Assembly (NCBI GenBank): GCA_014925825.1
Contig: JACGCK010000035.1
Coordinates: 1 to 64,000 of the forward strand
Length of the DNA stretch: 64,000 nucleotides
Origin: Pholiota molesta
Lineage: Eukaryota > Basidiomycota > Agaricomycetes > Agaricales > Strophariaceae
Direction: 5' to 3'
Part shown: piece after piece, positions 10,227 through 22,723 of the stretch
Layout of the letters: every line of letters starts with the position of its first letter
Numbering within the stretch: the first letter of the stretch is position 1
Translations under genes and position numbers: made by a program
Notes under the pieces: model-generated
Told to the model about the DNA's origin: nothing
The model's database searches: none
What the model saw: the letters and a program-made list of their open reading frames with translations, nothing else

Positions 10227-13200
10227 CTAAATCGGCGATTCCATACGAATAACCGCATCTTCCGGTTCCGCCTCGTCCAACGAGCGATCGCCACCGGCGC
10301 CTGGTGAGTGCTCCGGGCTCGTCGGTGGCCGAACATCGATGGTCAGATGGAGGCCATCAGGCTGAAGGTCCTGTTCGCCACTGCGGCTGCTCGCGGCCTG
10401 CTGTAAACCTTCAGGATCTGTGATGCTGAACGACGCCGGTGGCTTAGGAACTGCTGGGGGTACCGCTCCTGCAGCGGTGTGGACATCATCCGAAGGACGC
10501 GTTTCGTTAGGCTTGTCGAATGAAGATATCATAGGGGAGAGGGGGTGAACGTTGATCGTGCCAGCGCCTTCAGCAGCTGATGTCGGAGGTTGATGTAGGA
10601 TGGTAGGTGAGTCTGGCTGCGGCTGTGGGATGCGAGCGACTTCGTGATTGACCAAGATGAGCGCAGGTTCGTGCCCGGAATTTTCGAGCTGAGGATCGGG
10701 GTGCGCGCTCGGCGGCGGAGCATCGCTGTCAAGCAAGTTCAAGTCTGGAGAACGATAGAGATTTCCGGGAGATGTAGCAACCAACGGATTAATGGCATCT
10801 TCGGTTTCAGTCTCCGGGGGAGAGGCTGATTGTGTCAAGGGATCAGGACGAGCATCTGGAGGTCCCTCCGCAGCAGAAACGGGCCCTATATGAAAAGGTA
10901 ATATTGAGAACAACTATGTAAAATGAAAGAGATAATCGCACCTTGTGGAATGGTGTGAGGGTCGGTAAGATGTTCGAAGATTTCATTCCACCACTCGTCA
11001 GAAAATTCTTTAACTCCCCCATAATTGTAGTCAGGCTTCAACCGTTTCTCAAGGGGATCATTCTTCCCTCCAGACATCCACGTCTTGTGCAAAGCATTGA
11101 GCAATGACCTGAGTGCTTGCCCAAAATGACTGTCCTGGTCCCGTAGACTTTTTAGAAAAGTTGGCCAGCGCAATAGACTCCACGACAACATCGAAGAGAG
11201 GTAAAATAACACGTCCAATGGTGCATTCTCGGAGCTTGATGATTTGTTGGACCGTGCGTTTAAATGGTCGCTTATAAACTCCGCAAGTTGGGTGAGCTGA
11301 TCGCCACCGTCCCGTAGTATGTCTTCTTTAGTCAGGGGATCTTTTTGTGCCCAAACCAAACATCCATTTATCTTAAATACCGAGAATCCAAGCACTGAGG
11401 ACATGTCTGGGTGTGCAAGAAGGGACTCTATTCTCTGATGAGAAACGCTATGAGACGCAGCCAACTGGAATATTGTGGTGAGAATATTTGTCATATCTAA
11501 ATATTTTTGCCCTACACGATATAATGGTCAACACGCAAAAAAAAGGACATCTGCGGGAATTTCTTACCAGGTGCAAAATTTTCATCGGTTATTACAGAGT
11601 ATACCATAGACATTGTAGTAATGGCAGGAATAGGGATAGATTGGGAACCATCGGTCATGGCAAGTGTCAATGGTGCAATATTGCCGACAAGAGGTAGTAG
11701 CCGCACCCACAATTCTCGGTGGTACTGGAGTAGTGCCGGCGAGGAGTGGTTCCTGAAAAGGATGTAGAGAAAAATCATGGTTTGGTCGGTGCTGAATAAC
11801 CGAGGCTTGACCTCTGCATGTTTCAAGTAATCATAGAGATTATCTTCCTTGAGTTGATCAAATTTATAATTTCCGCCATGAAGGATGAAGTTTGACAAGG
11901 AGCAAAACCTGAAAGGCCCCGAAAAAAGGTATTCAAAGTAATTGCTACGACGGTCTTTACGTTGAAAGTGATAGGGCTTCGGAACATCATCTATCCAAAT
12001 AGATTCAGCAAGTTCACTGAAACAGTGAACTAAGGCGGCAAGATATGAGTCTGTATGTTTGAAGCCTGACGTCTGGTCTGCTACCTCGACCAAATATCGA
12101 GTCACATCACTGAGAGGGAAAGACCACTGGGCCTGGTGCCGATATAGATCTGGATCATTATCGAAGATGCGTTGGTGACATGCATCGCGCAGAGAAAGCC
12201 ATTCTCGGTCAAGGGCAGGCCAAGTGTGTTGGTTCCACATCTTCCATACAGATGACGCTAGATGGTCTGGAATGAGTGAGGACCGATTTTTTATTATCAA
12301 CTTCCAGTCAGCCATATCAGGCGAGCTGTCATCATAATCGAGCGACGGGGAGGGAACAATACGGAAAATTGCATGAAAGACAATCCCAAATAGGGTTCGG
12401 AATGCATGTGACTGGGGAGATTTGAATGGACATGGAGTCGGAAGTGATTTCCGAGGGTACAGTCCACAGAAAAAGAAAAAAACTTGATATGATGGAAGAA
12501 GTGTAGTCACGGCGAGGAACAGCAGTGTCACTCCAACAATGATAGAGACAGGGATTGTGACCTTCGTTCCAAGAGGCAAGGAAAAATCAATCAATCCAGC
12601 CAGGAAGAGGACAAGGGCGGCTTGAAGTAGTACAGGAAGCATTGCGAATACTTGCGGCAAGTACCAAGCCTCTATGGCCTCCGACCGCATGTGCAGCATC
12701 GCCAACTTCTCTTTGCTCGAATATCCGCTATAGGATTGATGCTCGCGCAGCCACTGGAGAGCGATGGTGCCGACGAGAACGGTCGTGAGACTGAGGATCA
12801 GGCTAATGAACCAGAACACATTGATCCTGACGGCAGATGGTGTTTGCGAGAATGGAGTGAGTATGGATTCTGGGCTAACAGATGGCGGGAAAGGGGAAGT
12901 GTTGTTCAGTCCGCTGGCAATATGGAAGAGCAGGCCGGTGATAGTGGCATTCGGATCTGGCAGGAGAAGCTTGTAGGATTCGACGACGAAGGTTGTGACC
13001 ACAGCAGAGAAAAGACCCGCCTTTGCCACAGTATATGTAAGTGCTGGTGAAAAATGAGGTATAATAGTGATGGTCGACTCACGAAGATCAACAGATTTTG
13101 GACTTCGTCTTTCCATGCAGAGCAGCGCAATGTATCCGCCTCGAGTTCGGGTGTCAGAAGTGTTGTCCATGGATCACCGTCCTTTGGAGGTGCATGTTCG

Positions 13201-13359
13201 TACGGAGCGTCAATGTCCACAGGTTTTGAGTCCGGCTGATTGCCCTTGGCACGATATCAGTTAAGTGCATCAATAGTATTTGAATATACTGACTGCTGGG
13301 GGATCCGGCGGATTATCGGCAGTATTTATTTGGATGTTCTGTCCTGGGCTTGCGTTCAT
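10227..13359 (-). CDS. DUF6535 multi-pass membrane protein, copy 2 (intact, 964 aa)
   Basis: The cleanest member of the family here. Five exons join in frame with GT-AG introns: 13359-13294, 13244-13083, 13020-11568, 11496-10942 and 10885-10227, giving 964 residues. The order is a short N-terminus (MNASPGQNIQ), the HAPPKDGDPWTTLLTPELEAD lead, DUF6535 with AGLFSAVVTTFVVESY, FWFISLILSLTTVLVG, QWLREHQSYSGYSSKEKLA and FLAGLIDFSLPLG (about four helices, residues roughly 75-270). A long soluble region has FPLSDVTRYLVE and FSDEWWNEIFEHL, and a Pro/Ser/Glu-rich tail ends AVIRMESPI. Copies 1, 3 and 4 share the last two introns. Probably an integral membrane protein with a large cytosolic or luminal part; function unknown. 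Confidence 0.9.
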
Positions 13360-13379
13360 GGCTGAGATGTGTTGAGGGA

Positions 13380-14420
13380 GGGGAGCAGAGTCGGAGATAT
13401 CTACGATGGCAGAACACTGCCGGTCCGGATCGTCCCGCGGCCAATCCAACACGTCCGACCTCCAATCAAACTCGACTCAAACTCGCTTCCAACCTTCATA
13501 CCAATGTTGCACATCTGCATCAACTTCCACCCAGCCGCCTGCACCTGCATTAGACATGCAAGGCTGTCAACTTTCTAGCTTCACGGCTCTCGGATGGATG
13601 TGGACATTGTAACCTAGGCTGCAAGAATCATCTCATGCTAGCCACTGGATTCCGTTCTTTGTCACGGTGGCCATATTGACATGAGCCATACAGTTAGTTA
13701 GTATCTTCTTCAGAACTTGAGATGTATGTTGACTCTGTCGCCAGATATGGTCTACTTCTCGGTCCTCTGAGCTAAGTTCTTGAGTGATCTGCAAGTCTCT
13801 ATCTCGGCCCCTCACCGTTCTCTCTTTTTGGCCGGATATCCTGCGCCTAACCTCCGTCGACACACCTCAAACTCTCATAATAACAGAGACTCAAACATGG
13901 AACATTCGTACAGGTAAACACAATATCTATTTATTCTCCGTCGCAACGAATTCTGGCTAACATCATCATCGCCGAATTAGAGGTAAAGTTCGCGGCTGCC
14001 CAGTGCACGCTGTTTGATTCAATAGGTGAGAGCCCATATCCTAGCTTTTGCCACGTTTGCTTACGTTCATAAGGTTTTCATATTGTAAATATCCATTGAA
14101 TGCCATATCGCCTTCTTTCACGTCCTATGGGTCTTTTCGATGTGAAAATCATCATTTTCTCTGCTCTTTGGCGTGTTCGTAATCTTCACGGCCTGAAATT
14201 TGGCTTGCTTCACCGTATTTCGACTGCTCAAAGGTTTTATTCCGCTCAGTGTTTGAATACGCACTCTCGTTGCTTTCAGAGTTCTCAAGACCATCTCGTA
14301 CGTCAATACCAAATAAATCGTAGAAAAAGGGAACTAACCAAAGCAAACAGATACCAAAACTACATACACGACTAGCGGTACTGAAAACAATCAAACAATT
14401 GAGCAAAGGAAAAAGAGCCG
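13380..14420. repeat. inverted duplicate block, left arm (partner 58,340-59,300)
   Basis: Reads as the reverse complement of the 58.3-59.3 kb block with moderate divergence. Matching landmarks are the segment coding FSTASRVCSFGI, the GATTTTCACATCGAAAAGAC string, the TCTGGCGACAGAGTCAACAT string and the GGCCGCGGGACGATCCGGAC string, in the same relative order. On the left it separates DUF6535 copies 2 and 3 and includes the promoter of copy 2. On the right it follows copy 4, and the DUF6535 gene that should come next is missing. Confidence 0.8.
14152..14406 (-). CDS. small membrane-segment ORF conserved in both inverted blocks (left)
   Basis: An 84-codon frame just downstream of DUF6535 copy 3. 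It has one hydrophobic segment (VFSTASRVCSFGICLLWL) followed by a polar tail with YSNTERN, FEQS, YGEASQISG and EDYEHA, ending in QRK. The right-hand block (58,337-58,642) has the same frame, the same stop position and length differences only in whole codons. A pyrimidine-rich tract ending TTTTCAG precedes the shared part, so this may be the last exon of a spliced gene. No family recognised. Confidence 0.4.
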   Translation of the reverse strand: MLNCLIVFSTASRVCSFGICLLWLVPFFYDLFGIDVRDGLENSESNESAYSNTERNKTFEQSKYGEASQISGREDYEHAKEQRK

Positions 14421-14565
14421 TACAACGTGAGCAAGTTTTTTATGTGGTTTTCGAAATTTCAATAGAGTCCGAACGTTCATAGTCCATCAGTCAACATATT
14501 CCAGACAACACCTACACCTCCATTCGCAGAAACGTCACCCGCGGGCTCATACGCGACCTTGCAAC

Positions 14566-17500
14566 CTAATTCGGGGAGTCGATACCAACGACCGCATCCT
14601 CCGACCTCGCCTCACCTTCTCCTTCTGGAGCTCCATCGCCGGCGTCTGCGACCTCCGCGACCTCGCCCCTCCCTGAGCCAGTCGGCGATCCAACATCGAT
14701 TGCCAGATGAGGCGCGCCAGGGTGAATCGGGGCCTGTTCATCGTCGGAAACGTTCGCGGTGACCTCTGGCGGACTTGTACCGGCTTCGTCGGATGGGGGT
14801 GGTGGGGCCGGCGATGACGAGGACGATGGCGAGGGGATTTGGATGGTGGCCCTATCCGCTGCATAAATACCATCCGGAGGGTCATTCGCGTGAAAATCGG
14901 GTGGCGAATGCGCAAGAGTAGGATTGATGACTGAATCTGGGACTTCGTTCGTCGCCGTAGCGTGGTTGTCGATGGCAAGTGAGTCAGAAGACGACTGTCC
15001 TTTCGTGCCCTCATCATGATCATCCAACTTAGAGTCGGCGCGCGTCAACGACGGGGGTCGCGGATCTCCATGCGAAACCTCGGGGTCGACGATATCTTCA
15101 TCCGAAGAGGGCGCGTTCGATGCTGGAGAGCTGTCGATAACTCCGAGAGGTGTAGAAGGCGAAGATGGAACGACTGGGGTGGTGATGATGCCGGATGACT
15201 CCTGCTCGTCTTGTGATGAGGAGCTGAGCCTGGGACGAGAGCTCAGGCCACTTCCTCCGGTCACAGCAGGTCCTAGAGATTGATTGTGGTGTTTAGTCTA
15301 CTGAATAAATACAGGTAGAACATGGGTACCTTGTTCAGCGGCCATCAATCCAATGTCACGGCCGAATTCGAAGAGAATGTCCCACCACTCCTCGGAAAAT
15401 CTGACCATCTCTCTGTTTTGCGCCCAAGAGTACTCCTTGGCACCCGCGAAACGTTTCTCGAGTAGGTCGTTTTTTCGGCCCGATGTCTGAGTCCTATATT
15501 GCAGCAAAGCTTCAAGCAAAGACCCGAGTCCCTGGCCAAAGCCACTGAACTTATTCATGGGTGGCAGATCCCGCCAAAGCCAATTAAAGACCTCCCACAC
15601 AAAGATTGAGGCCAGATAAAACAAGACACTTGGTGTATCTTCCTCAGAATTCTGTTCCAAGTCAGATATTTCGTTGTTGAGGTGGTTGGCCATGAACTTG
15701 AAGATTGAGTTATATCGAGCATTGATGTCCTGTACGTGCTGCCGGTTGTAGGTATCAGAAATGTTTTGCTGTGCCCATTCATTGATCCAACTTGCTAACT
15801 GACAAAGCACCTTAGCCATCTGGGAGTGTGTACACAGGGAATCCAGTGACTGATCTTGTGAAATGTGATGGCCAGCAGCAGACTTGAAGACTGCACTGAG
15901 CATATCAGCTACAGCTGCAAATCTTGGACTCCCTACACCATATGCTAGTTAATATGCAAGTTCTTAACAGATCATCAATAAAGGTGCATACCAAAGGATG
16001 GCCAAAATAAATGCAATGAAATGTACCAGGATCCAAAAGCATGGGAATTTGGGAATGAGAACCAGAAGGTAAAGGTAGTTTTTGAACTTCTGATATTATG
16101 TGTAACCATAATTCTAATTGGTATTGGGAAATTTGTGGTGATGGATTGGGTTGACAGATTAAAACCAGAAAGTACAACATCTGCTCCTGTTTATATGTTT
16201 GCTGAATTGTTGTCAATTCCTTGTTTCCATGAGTTTCATAAGATGCACGGCGAAAGATATACATGGGAACAGAGCAAGATGGCATCCCAAGTTGAAGCAA
16301 TTGTTCAAAGTAATTATTGTGGCGAACTTTTCCTTCCAAATGACTATCACCATTTCTTGGGATATCCGTCCATATAGAAGCAGAAATCTCCTGAAAACAG
16401 TGAATTGTTGCAGCAAGGAACATTTCTCTGTCTTTGACAGTAGGAGTCTCCGCTACAGATTTGACAAGATATTGTGTTATGTCACTAATAGGAAAGCAAT
16501 TAGTCCGGCTCCAATCCCGCTGATGAAAGTATAGAAGTGGGTCATTGTCGAAGATACATTGATGGTATGCATCCCGTAATCGGAGCCATGCCCAATCCAA
16601 ATTAGGCCAGGTACTTTGTTCCAGGACTTTTGCAGGTAGGGAGTGCTGCGTGCCGATGAAACATAGAGGGATGAAAATCTTGGATAACTGAGACCAGAAA
16701 GATCAGAAAACACAGTACACGAATGAAGGGAGCAAATATAGACAACAGAACACGCGATTGAGGAGATTTGAATGCACATAGAGTCGGAGGTTTGCTGTAT
16801 GGGTAGAAACCAGTCAAGAACATGAATGCTTGGCATGTCGGGAGGACCGTGGTAGCAGCAAGGAATAGGAGGGTTAGCCCAATGATAACGCAGACCGGAA
16901 TGGTAAGTGTTGATCCGAGAGGCAATACAAAATCGATCAGCCCCGCCAAAAACAAGGCGAGGGCGCCTTGGAGGAGCACTGGAAGCGCCGAAAAAATTTG
17001 CGGAACAAACCACACGTCCAAAGCCTCGGAACGCATATGGAAGATGGCCAACTTCTCCTTAGAGGAAACATCGGGATACGATTGGTGTTCGCGGAGCCAT
17101 TGGAGGGAAATAGTGCCAACAAGCACGGTCGTTAAAGAGAGAATTAGACTAATGAACCAGAGATATTGATTCGGATGGAGGTCGATGTTTGTGGAATGGC
17201 GTGCTATAGACGCTGGATTGACGGAGGTGGAAAGGGGGTGGTACTGTTCAGACTATTCGCAATATGAAAGAGTAGCCCACGACGGCGTCATTGGGGCCTG
17301 GCTGGAGGAACTTGTACGACTCGATGACGAAAGCGGTAACCACTGCAGAGAAAAGACCGGCCTTGAAAGAATATAAGCAAAGGAACAGGTATGATCAAAT
17401 ACTTACAAAGATCAACAGAGCTGAAACTTCGTCTTTCCATGCATCGCAACGCGTCGTATCGGCGTCGAGTGCGGGCTTCAGCAGGATTTCCCATAGATCA

Positions 17501-17700
17501 CCTCTGGCTTTGGAGGAGCATGCTTGAAAATGTGTGGATTATCAGGACCAAGAGGCTCTGAACTATACTCTTTGGTTCCTTATCGTATAAGATGGTTTTT
17601 AGTTCAGCATGCAAATGACGAAGGTCATGGGTACTCACTGGGAATGCATCTGGGCAGCTTGGGGTTCTCCTTGAGTGTTGGCTGCTTCGTTCGCACTCAT
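14566..17700 (-). pseudogene. DUF6535 membrane protein, copy 3 (frameshifted)
   Basis: The start is ATG 17700 (MSANEAANTQ), as in copy 5. Long pieces of the family are present: QWLREHQSYPDVSSKEKLA with FLAGLIDFVLPLG (17126-16602), YHQCIFDNDPLLYFHQ (16600-15905), the LCTHSQMAKVL block (15903-15298) and an acidic Ser/Pro tail ending VVGIDSPN (15264-14566). Compared with the nearly identical open copy 5, it has lost bases in several places: two in the second exon, about five between 17,290 and 17,150, and at least one near 16,610. This cannot encode a complete protein as read. Introns near 15,985-15,905 and 15,330 match those of copy 4. Confidence 0.8.
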
Positions 17701-18620
17701 GGTTGAGGTAAGTCCTTAGTTTAAATGTCGTTGGTGAGGCGCAGAAGGTCAAATGATACTCAGTAGGTGGACGATGGTGAAGTATTGGCTAAGCCTACAG
17801 TTGCAGCGCAAACATGTTCGATTTGCTGAGGCCGTCACATGCATCAATCACATCAGTCACACCCTCCACAACACGGATATCGATAATCAATCGATAATGG
17901 GTATCATATATGCATATTTACAAGAAACCGCAGATGTGCAGATTAATCTCAGCATAGCAAGAAATTAATAAGAGGACCGGAATATTTTAATCTACACACA
18001 TCGTTTCTTTGAAAAGCTACTAAATGGTTTGCCTACATATAGCAAGCGGACTGTCACGTTATTGTGGCTGTGTTGGAGCGACGACGAGCCGAACTTATAT
18101 TCACTCTCATCCACCAACTCAAATTCTCTCCGCCCCCGGTACAAGCCTACGAGCTGCTTCTATCCTATAGCCACCCATCTCTGCTTTCTTAAGGCCGTTA
18201 AACGACCTTGGCGTTGGCCCGAACCTGCCGAAGCTGGGGTGCCCAATAATAACTCGCAAGTCGGTCCAGTCTCCAGAAGACACGTCGAGCGACACATAAG
18301 CATGGAGAAATAACAAAGAGCGATATGTGGTGAAATAATTCATGCATGAAGGTCATAGTGTGCTGGGTTGGTTAGGAAGGTGTGGGACGATGAGCATCGT
18401 CGAGAGTGCGTCCGCAAGAAGGGCTCCCAGGACATGCGAATGTGCTGGAAAAGAATTTGGAGATAGAAAGTGGGTAGTAAGTCGAAAGAGCTCGCAGTAG
18501 GAGAGGAGGGGCGCATGTTGCATAGGAAAGCACTGAATTTGCCGCATCCTTGCCGATTCCAGGCGATCTGCTGCGCTCGCATTTGGTAGCACTAATTCGA
18601 GCTCATCTTGTGGAGCGGTC
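16330..18620. repeat. inverted repeat, left arm (partner 61,680 to beyond 64,000)
   Basis: The 5' half of DUF6535 copy 3 and about 0.9 kb upstream are the reverse complement of copy 5 and its upstream region. The non-coding part matches too, for example TAGGCAAACCATTTAGTAGC near 62,252 and its complement near 18,030. Similarity includes small indels. Boundaries are approximate because the right arm leaves the window. Confidence 0.8.
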
Positions 18621-19098
18621 GCGTTAGACTGATATAACAGCCCTATTGTAATCTGAGAACGCTGGAGGGAATAGCACTGTTCAAAATCAAATGGAAAGAA
18701 TAAGCGCACAATTGCTCACTTTAAAAGGCCGCTTTGATAAGAATGGTGGAAACTTGAGTATGAAGCTTTGGAGCTCAACGGTCGCCGCACGTCAATAACG
18801 ATATCAACTTTTGTGAACGAGAAGCTGTCCAAGTAAAATCGCAATCGATCAGCACCGTCCAATGTAATGTACAAGAAGGTCTCGATTCTCGAATTGCACT
18901 TACCTGCTTGACCGCGAAGCTCCCGAGTATCTCATGCTTCATATCGAGGCATTTAGTAGATAATATCGATAGCACAACGAGCAAGACAATGTCTCGAGTC
19001 GTCGACGGAATGGAATAGCGAGTAGGTATATAGAAGTGAAGGAGAGCATACAATGGTGACGAAGCCGCGCAAAGGGCTATAAGGCGCAATTTTCGCAA
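18119..19098 (-). other. possible spliced gene, unrecognised
   Basis: Minus-strand frames at 19,098-18,900 (MRKLRLIALCAASSPLYALL, with hydrophobic IVLLVVLSIL), 18,709-18,353 and 18,343-18,119 can be partly linked by plausible introns, for example a GTAAGTGC donor near 18,905 and a TTTTGAACAG acceptor near 18,678. The piece with VLGALLADALSTM and SFGRFGPTPRSF has a counterpart in inverted orientation at 61.7-62.2 kb. I cannot assign a family. The two hydrophobic stretches suggest a membrane protein, possibly a fragment. Confidence 0.3.
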
Positions 19099-19777
19099 CT
19101 TTCCTAGCTAATATTCGTATGGTGTCGGAAAATCCAAGTACTGATGAAAGGTATGGGCGAGGCTGGAGTCATCTTGGCCATACTACAGTGGAGAGGGTTG
19201 CTGGCCTTGAAGGCGCTGACATCATTTTACAATATTATACACAGTCCGAACGTGCGGGGTGTGAAGCTAACAAGAAATATCATGTAAGATGGTTAAACGC
19301 AGAGGCATAAGGATGGTAGATACAACACACCTAGATCATGGAGACTGGAACTAGAGGCAATGACGACGGGCTGTTCAGTGTGCGTCGTCAGAAAACGAAT
19401 GATTGATATCGGCAGTACATTGTGTCACATACCGAGCAGTACCCATTTCTCAGCCAGATTCCAGAGAGGAGAGTAGCAGGCAGCCATGATGGCAACATGA
19501 TGGGATTGAACAGGATTCCATCGTGCTGTTTGTTCGAACTTCTTCCAAGCCGGCCCGATAAATCCCGTTGCAGCCTCTTCGATGATTTAAAATCATCTGG
19601 ATTCCATTAATTCGGAAGTACAAAGGTAATTGCTCAATATGCCTGGAAGTATTACACATACAATATCTACTGAAATCAGTCCCAAGTCATCAAAGAGTGG
19701 ATCCATTTATCATACATCGTTATACAGTGTAACTTCTTGATGAAGAACGACTGAGGCTTTTGTTCCCTGAGTAAAGA
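19099..19777. other. region without a recognised gene
   Basis: Only short frames on both strands. Nothing supported. Confidence 0.4.
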
Positions 19778-21954
19778 TTATGTGAGCCACCAATCGACGC
19801 ATCGATATGGGAATAAGTCGAACAAACCTACCTCGCGTTCCGCAATTAATTCCGTTGGAGAATATTTCGTTTCGCCGCTCGGCGAGAACGGATCCGATGC
19901 CGCGACACCAACATACTTCCCCTTGGAATTGGGTGAGGAAGGACTCGACCCCGCGAGTTCTGTATACTTTGGCTCGGATTGTCCAGAAAAAGGATCTTTT
20001 AGATGCCCTCTCATAGATACTTCGGATCCCCGAAAAAGAGTCCAGATGATATCCTTTTTAGTTCATTGTCTCGTTTAGCCGTTCGCGGAGGCGTCCTCGA
20101 CCATTGGATCTAATAATTATGCGAGGATACAATCTGGTGAATTGGATATCGGCGACGCAATGAACGGGGAAACCTACATGGCCAACAGAGAATTTGCGTA
20201 GACTGTGGACAATCGCGTTAGCTCTACCTCAAGCAATTACGTACATCGTGTTGCTTACGATGGGTAACAGAGAACTCCAACCCAAGTAAAGCAGAGTGTC
20301 GGGCTGAGCAACATACTTTTCCAGACGTTAACAATGCAATGTAGGTAAATGACTTCTTCGTACCAGAATAATACAAAGAATCGCAGCGAAGCTGGTGAAA
20401 CGAAGGTGTCAGCGTCGTGCAATGTTTGTAGGAGAAAAAACACACCTTGTCAGTAGCCCTGATCCAATAAAATATTGTATGAGAGTTTCAAGCACGGTCT
20501 CGCTCCTGTGTGAACATTGGTGAAAATCAACACTTCGAAAACCGCTCACGGTGAATTCTCACTTGATAGTTCCAGCACTACTTTTGTGCAAGAGCAAGCA
20601 CATAGCGCTAGCAGTAGCGCAATCGATGATAGCTGTGGCCCCAAATCCGAGATAAACGATATACTTCGTGACCTGTCAGCCTCGCGAATCAAACAATTAC
20701 AACGACAGATGGATACATACCTCGAAGCTCGTATCGAAACCGTAGATTACATTGATCCTTTGTCTATTGTTGTTTGTAAGACTCTGAGGTTAATGCTGAG
20801 ATGAATTCACGTACAGCTGGCTTAGGAAGACTGGAGAGCGAATAATGGTCAGCATGGGAGGCAGAGGTGTCAAACCGAACGAACTTACTAGCTCCAACGG
20901 CTGAACCAACGGTGTGAGATAGAGTTCAGATTTCCGACGTCTTATTTTCAGTCGAGTTGATTGTGACATACCGAGGGCGAATAAAGCCATGAAGACAACA
21001 AAAATCTATGCAATCAAGTGTGATGATGTGTTTTCGTATAGACTTTTGACATATTCAAGCGTACCTGCACAATCAACGAGAACTTTTTGGCTAATAATAG
21101 ATTTCCCGAGACTTCGAAATATAAATTAACCGGTCTTCAATACTTCATGAGAAAAGTGATTGGCACTTACGTCTCCAAATTTGCGAAAGGTAGAAGCTGG
21201 TGTAGGATTAGATGGGTATGCGCTCTCTAGGAGTGGCAAAAGGATTTACCCTTGTACTAGAACAATCAGCACGACCTGACGTGTAGAATGATTGATCAGC
21301 GACGCAAATCACTTGAACGAACTCGAACTTCGAACTGACCTGTACTGAGCCCATGGCCTAATAGCAGATAGAAATATTAGAGCTTGCAATAAGATATAAC
21401 TGATAACGAAGATAAACCTTCAGACTCCTGCGAGGCAATAACATAAGGTACTCAGTTCAGACATGAATAGGGTAAAGGATCGTACCACACTACATGTGGC
21501 CCCGCTGCTGCGTATCCCAGAAGGTTGAGAACCAACGAATACACCAGATACATTGAGAACGCAAGGTGAAGAGCATCGAGAAGACTGGGGCATTGGGGAT
21601 TTACCAGTTTTGATTAGACAAACAAGGCTGTGTGGTAGATCTCTGCTTACCACACGGCGCCAACCTGCCGCCACAGATAATTCAGTGATGTAGCCAAGCG
21701 CATGCAAAGAATGGATTAACGCACTATTAGCTTTCGTCCTATCGAATCTGTTTTGCTAGTGGTGTAGTACTGATAGGCTTGTCGTACCATGATTCCGAAG
21801 AGACTAACGAGATCATTAGCTCCCAACCCAGTAGAGATGATTGTCATACACACACTGCGCCTGCCGAAAACCCGAAGAAAGCTACCCCCAGAGTCGAATC
21901 GAGATTGCGGGGCATTCCACCAGCCGTCGCCGCCGTTGACGTAGTTGAGTTCAT
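19778..21954 (-). CDS. DUF6534-type multi-pass membrane protein
   Basis: Recovered by joining many small exons on the minus strand. From ATG 21954: MNSTTSTAATAGGMPRNLDS, then RNLDSTLGVAFFG, LFGIMVRQAYQYY, then a DALHLAFSMYLVYSLVLNLL helix, SLKAMGSVQVVLIVLVQG, LAKKFSLIVQIFVVFMALFA, YLGFGATAIIDCATA, SETVLETLIQYFIGSGLLT and YANSLLAM. This is the full order of the seven-helix agaricomycete DUF6534 family. Introns are 45-130 bp with GT-AG ends. One reading stops at 20,058 (RLNETMN). The frame immediately beyond (20,014-19,778, with KDPFSGQSEPKY and PFSPSGETKY) looks like the usual polar Ser/Pro tail, so the true end is probably near 19,780-19,800 after an intron or a lost base. Function unknown. 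Confidence 0.75.
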
Positions 21955-22723
21955 GATCCTGCCAGGTACAGCCTAGAGCTGAGTGAGGGAGGAGTGGGTC
22001 GTAAAGAAAGAAATACAGTGGTGGTGTGCGTAAACCAACGGGAACAATGCGTATTTGTGTCTGTGTGAGGCGATGTAAACCCGGCCGTCTTCAGGGTCGC
22101 GCGGGCGCGTGCGAGTCGGAATCCGGCCAGAGCCTTGTCGCGATCAAATGGAGTGAAATGGTAGAAGATAAGATTGTAATATTGAACCGCGATAGTTCGA
22201 ACAGAACAGCCTACCTTTGGTGTGGCTGATCGACTGATGCATATAATTGCAACATATTCATATTGTATAAACCACTAAAAATGACCATAGATATGCGATT
22301 TCATTCACTTGTTGATATATCATGATATCATGTTATGATTTTTGGACCTTGCGGGAAGCACGGGTTACGCCTGCGGAGGTAGTAGAGGTTGCGTGGATAT
22401 GTCGAGGATTAATTCCGTGGTCCATGGATTCAAGCAATTATAAGAAATGACGCGTTATGTGGTTTCTGTAGATGAAATGAGATCTGGTCGCACCCACTAT
22501 GCCCACAGTACGATGTATTACTATTAGAAGCACTGCCTCACGATATCGTATATAAGATATTGCCTGATCCAGAATTTTGAGGAACGTAAGTGCATATTTA
22601 ACATGTTTCCTTCTGTGGAATTGAATACGTTTTTCTGTGTACGTTTGATCTCCTTGAGTATATGAATCTGAAAATGGCAGTGGCTCTGATTTGAATTTTA
22701 TAAGTATCCCAACAATAGATACA
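21955..22723. other. intergenic: DUF6534 promoter and 3' flank of the hydrolase-like gene
   Basis: AT-rich with no convincing ORF. The minus-strand frame at 22,438-22,824 begins inside the hydrolase-like gene and is a run-on. Confidence 0.4.

Noticed and set aside
16021..16534. Plus-strand ORFs of 118 and 111 codons inside DUF6535 copy 3
   Set aside because: They are antisense to recognisable family sequence such as the YHQCIFDNDPLLYF block on the minus strand.
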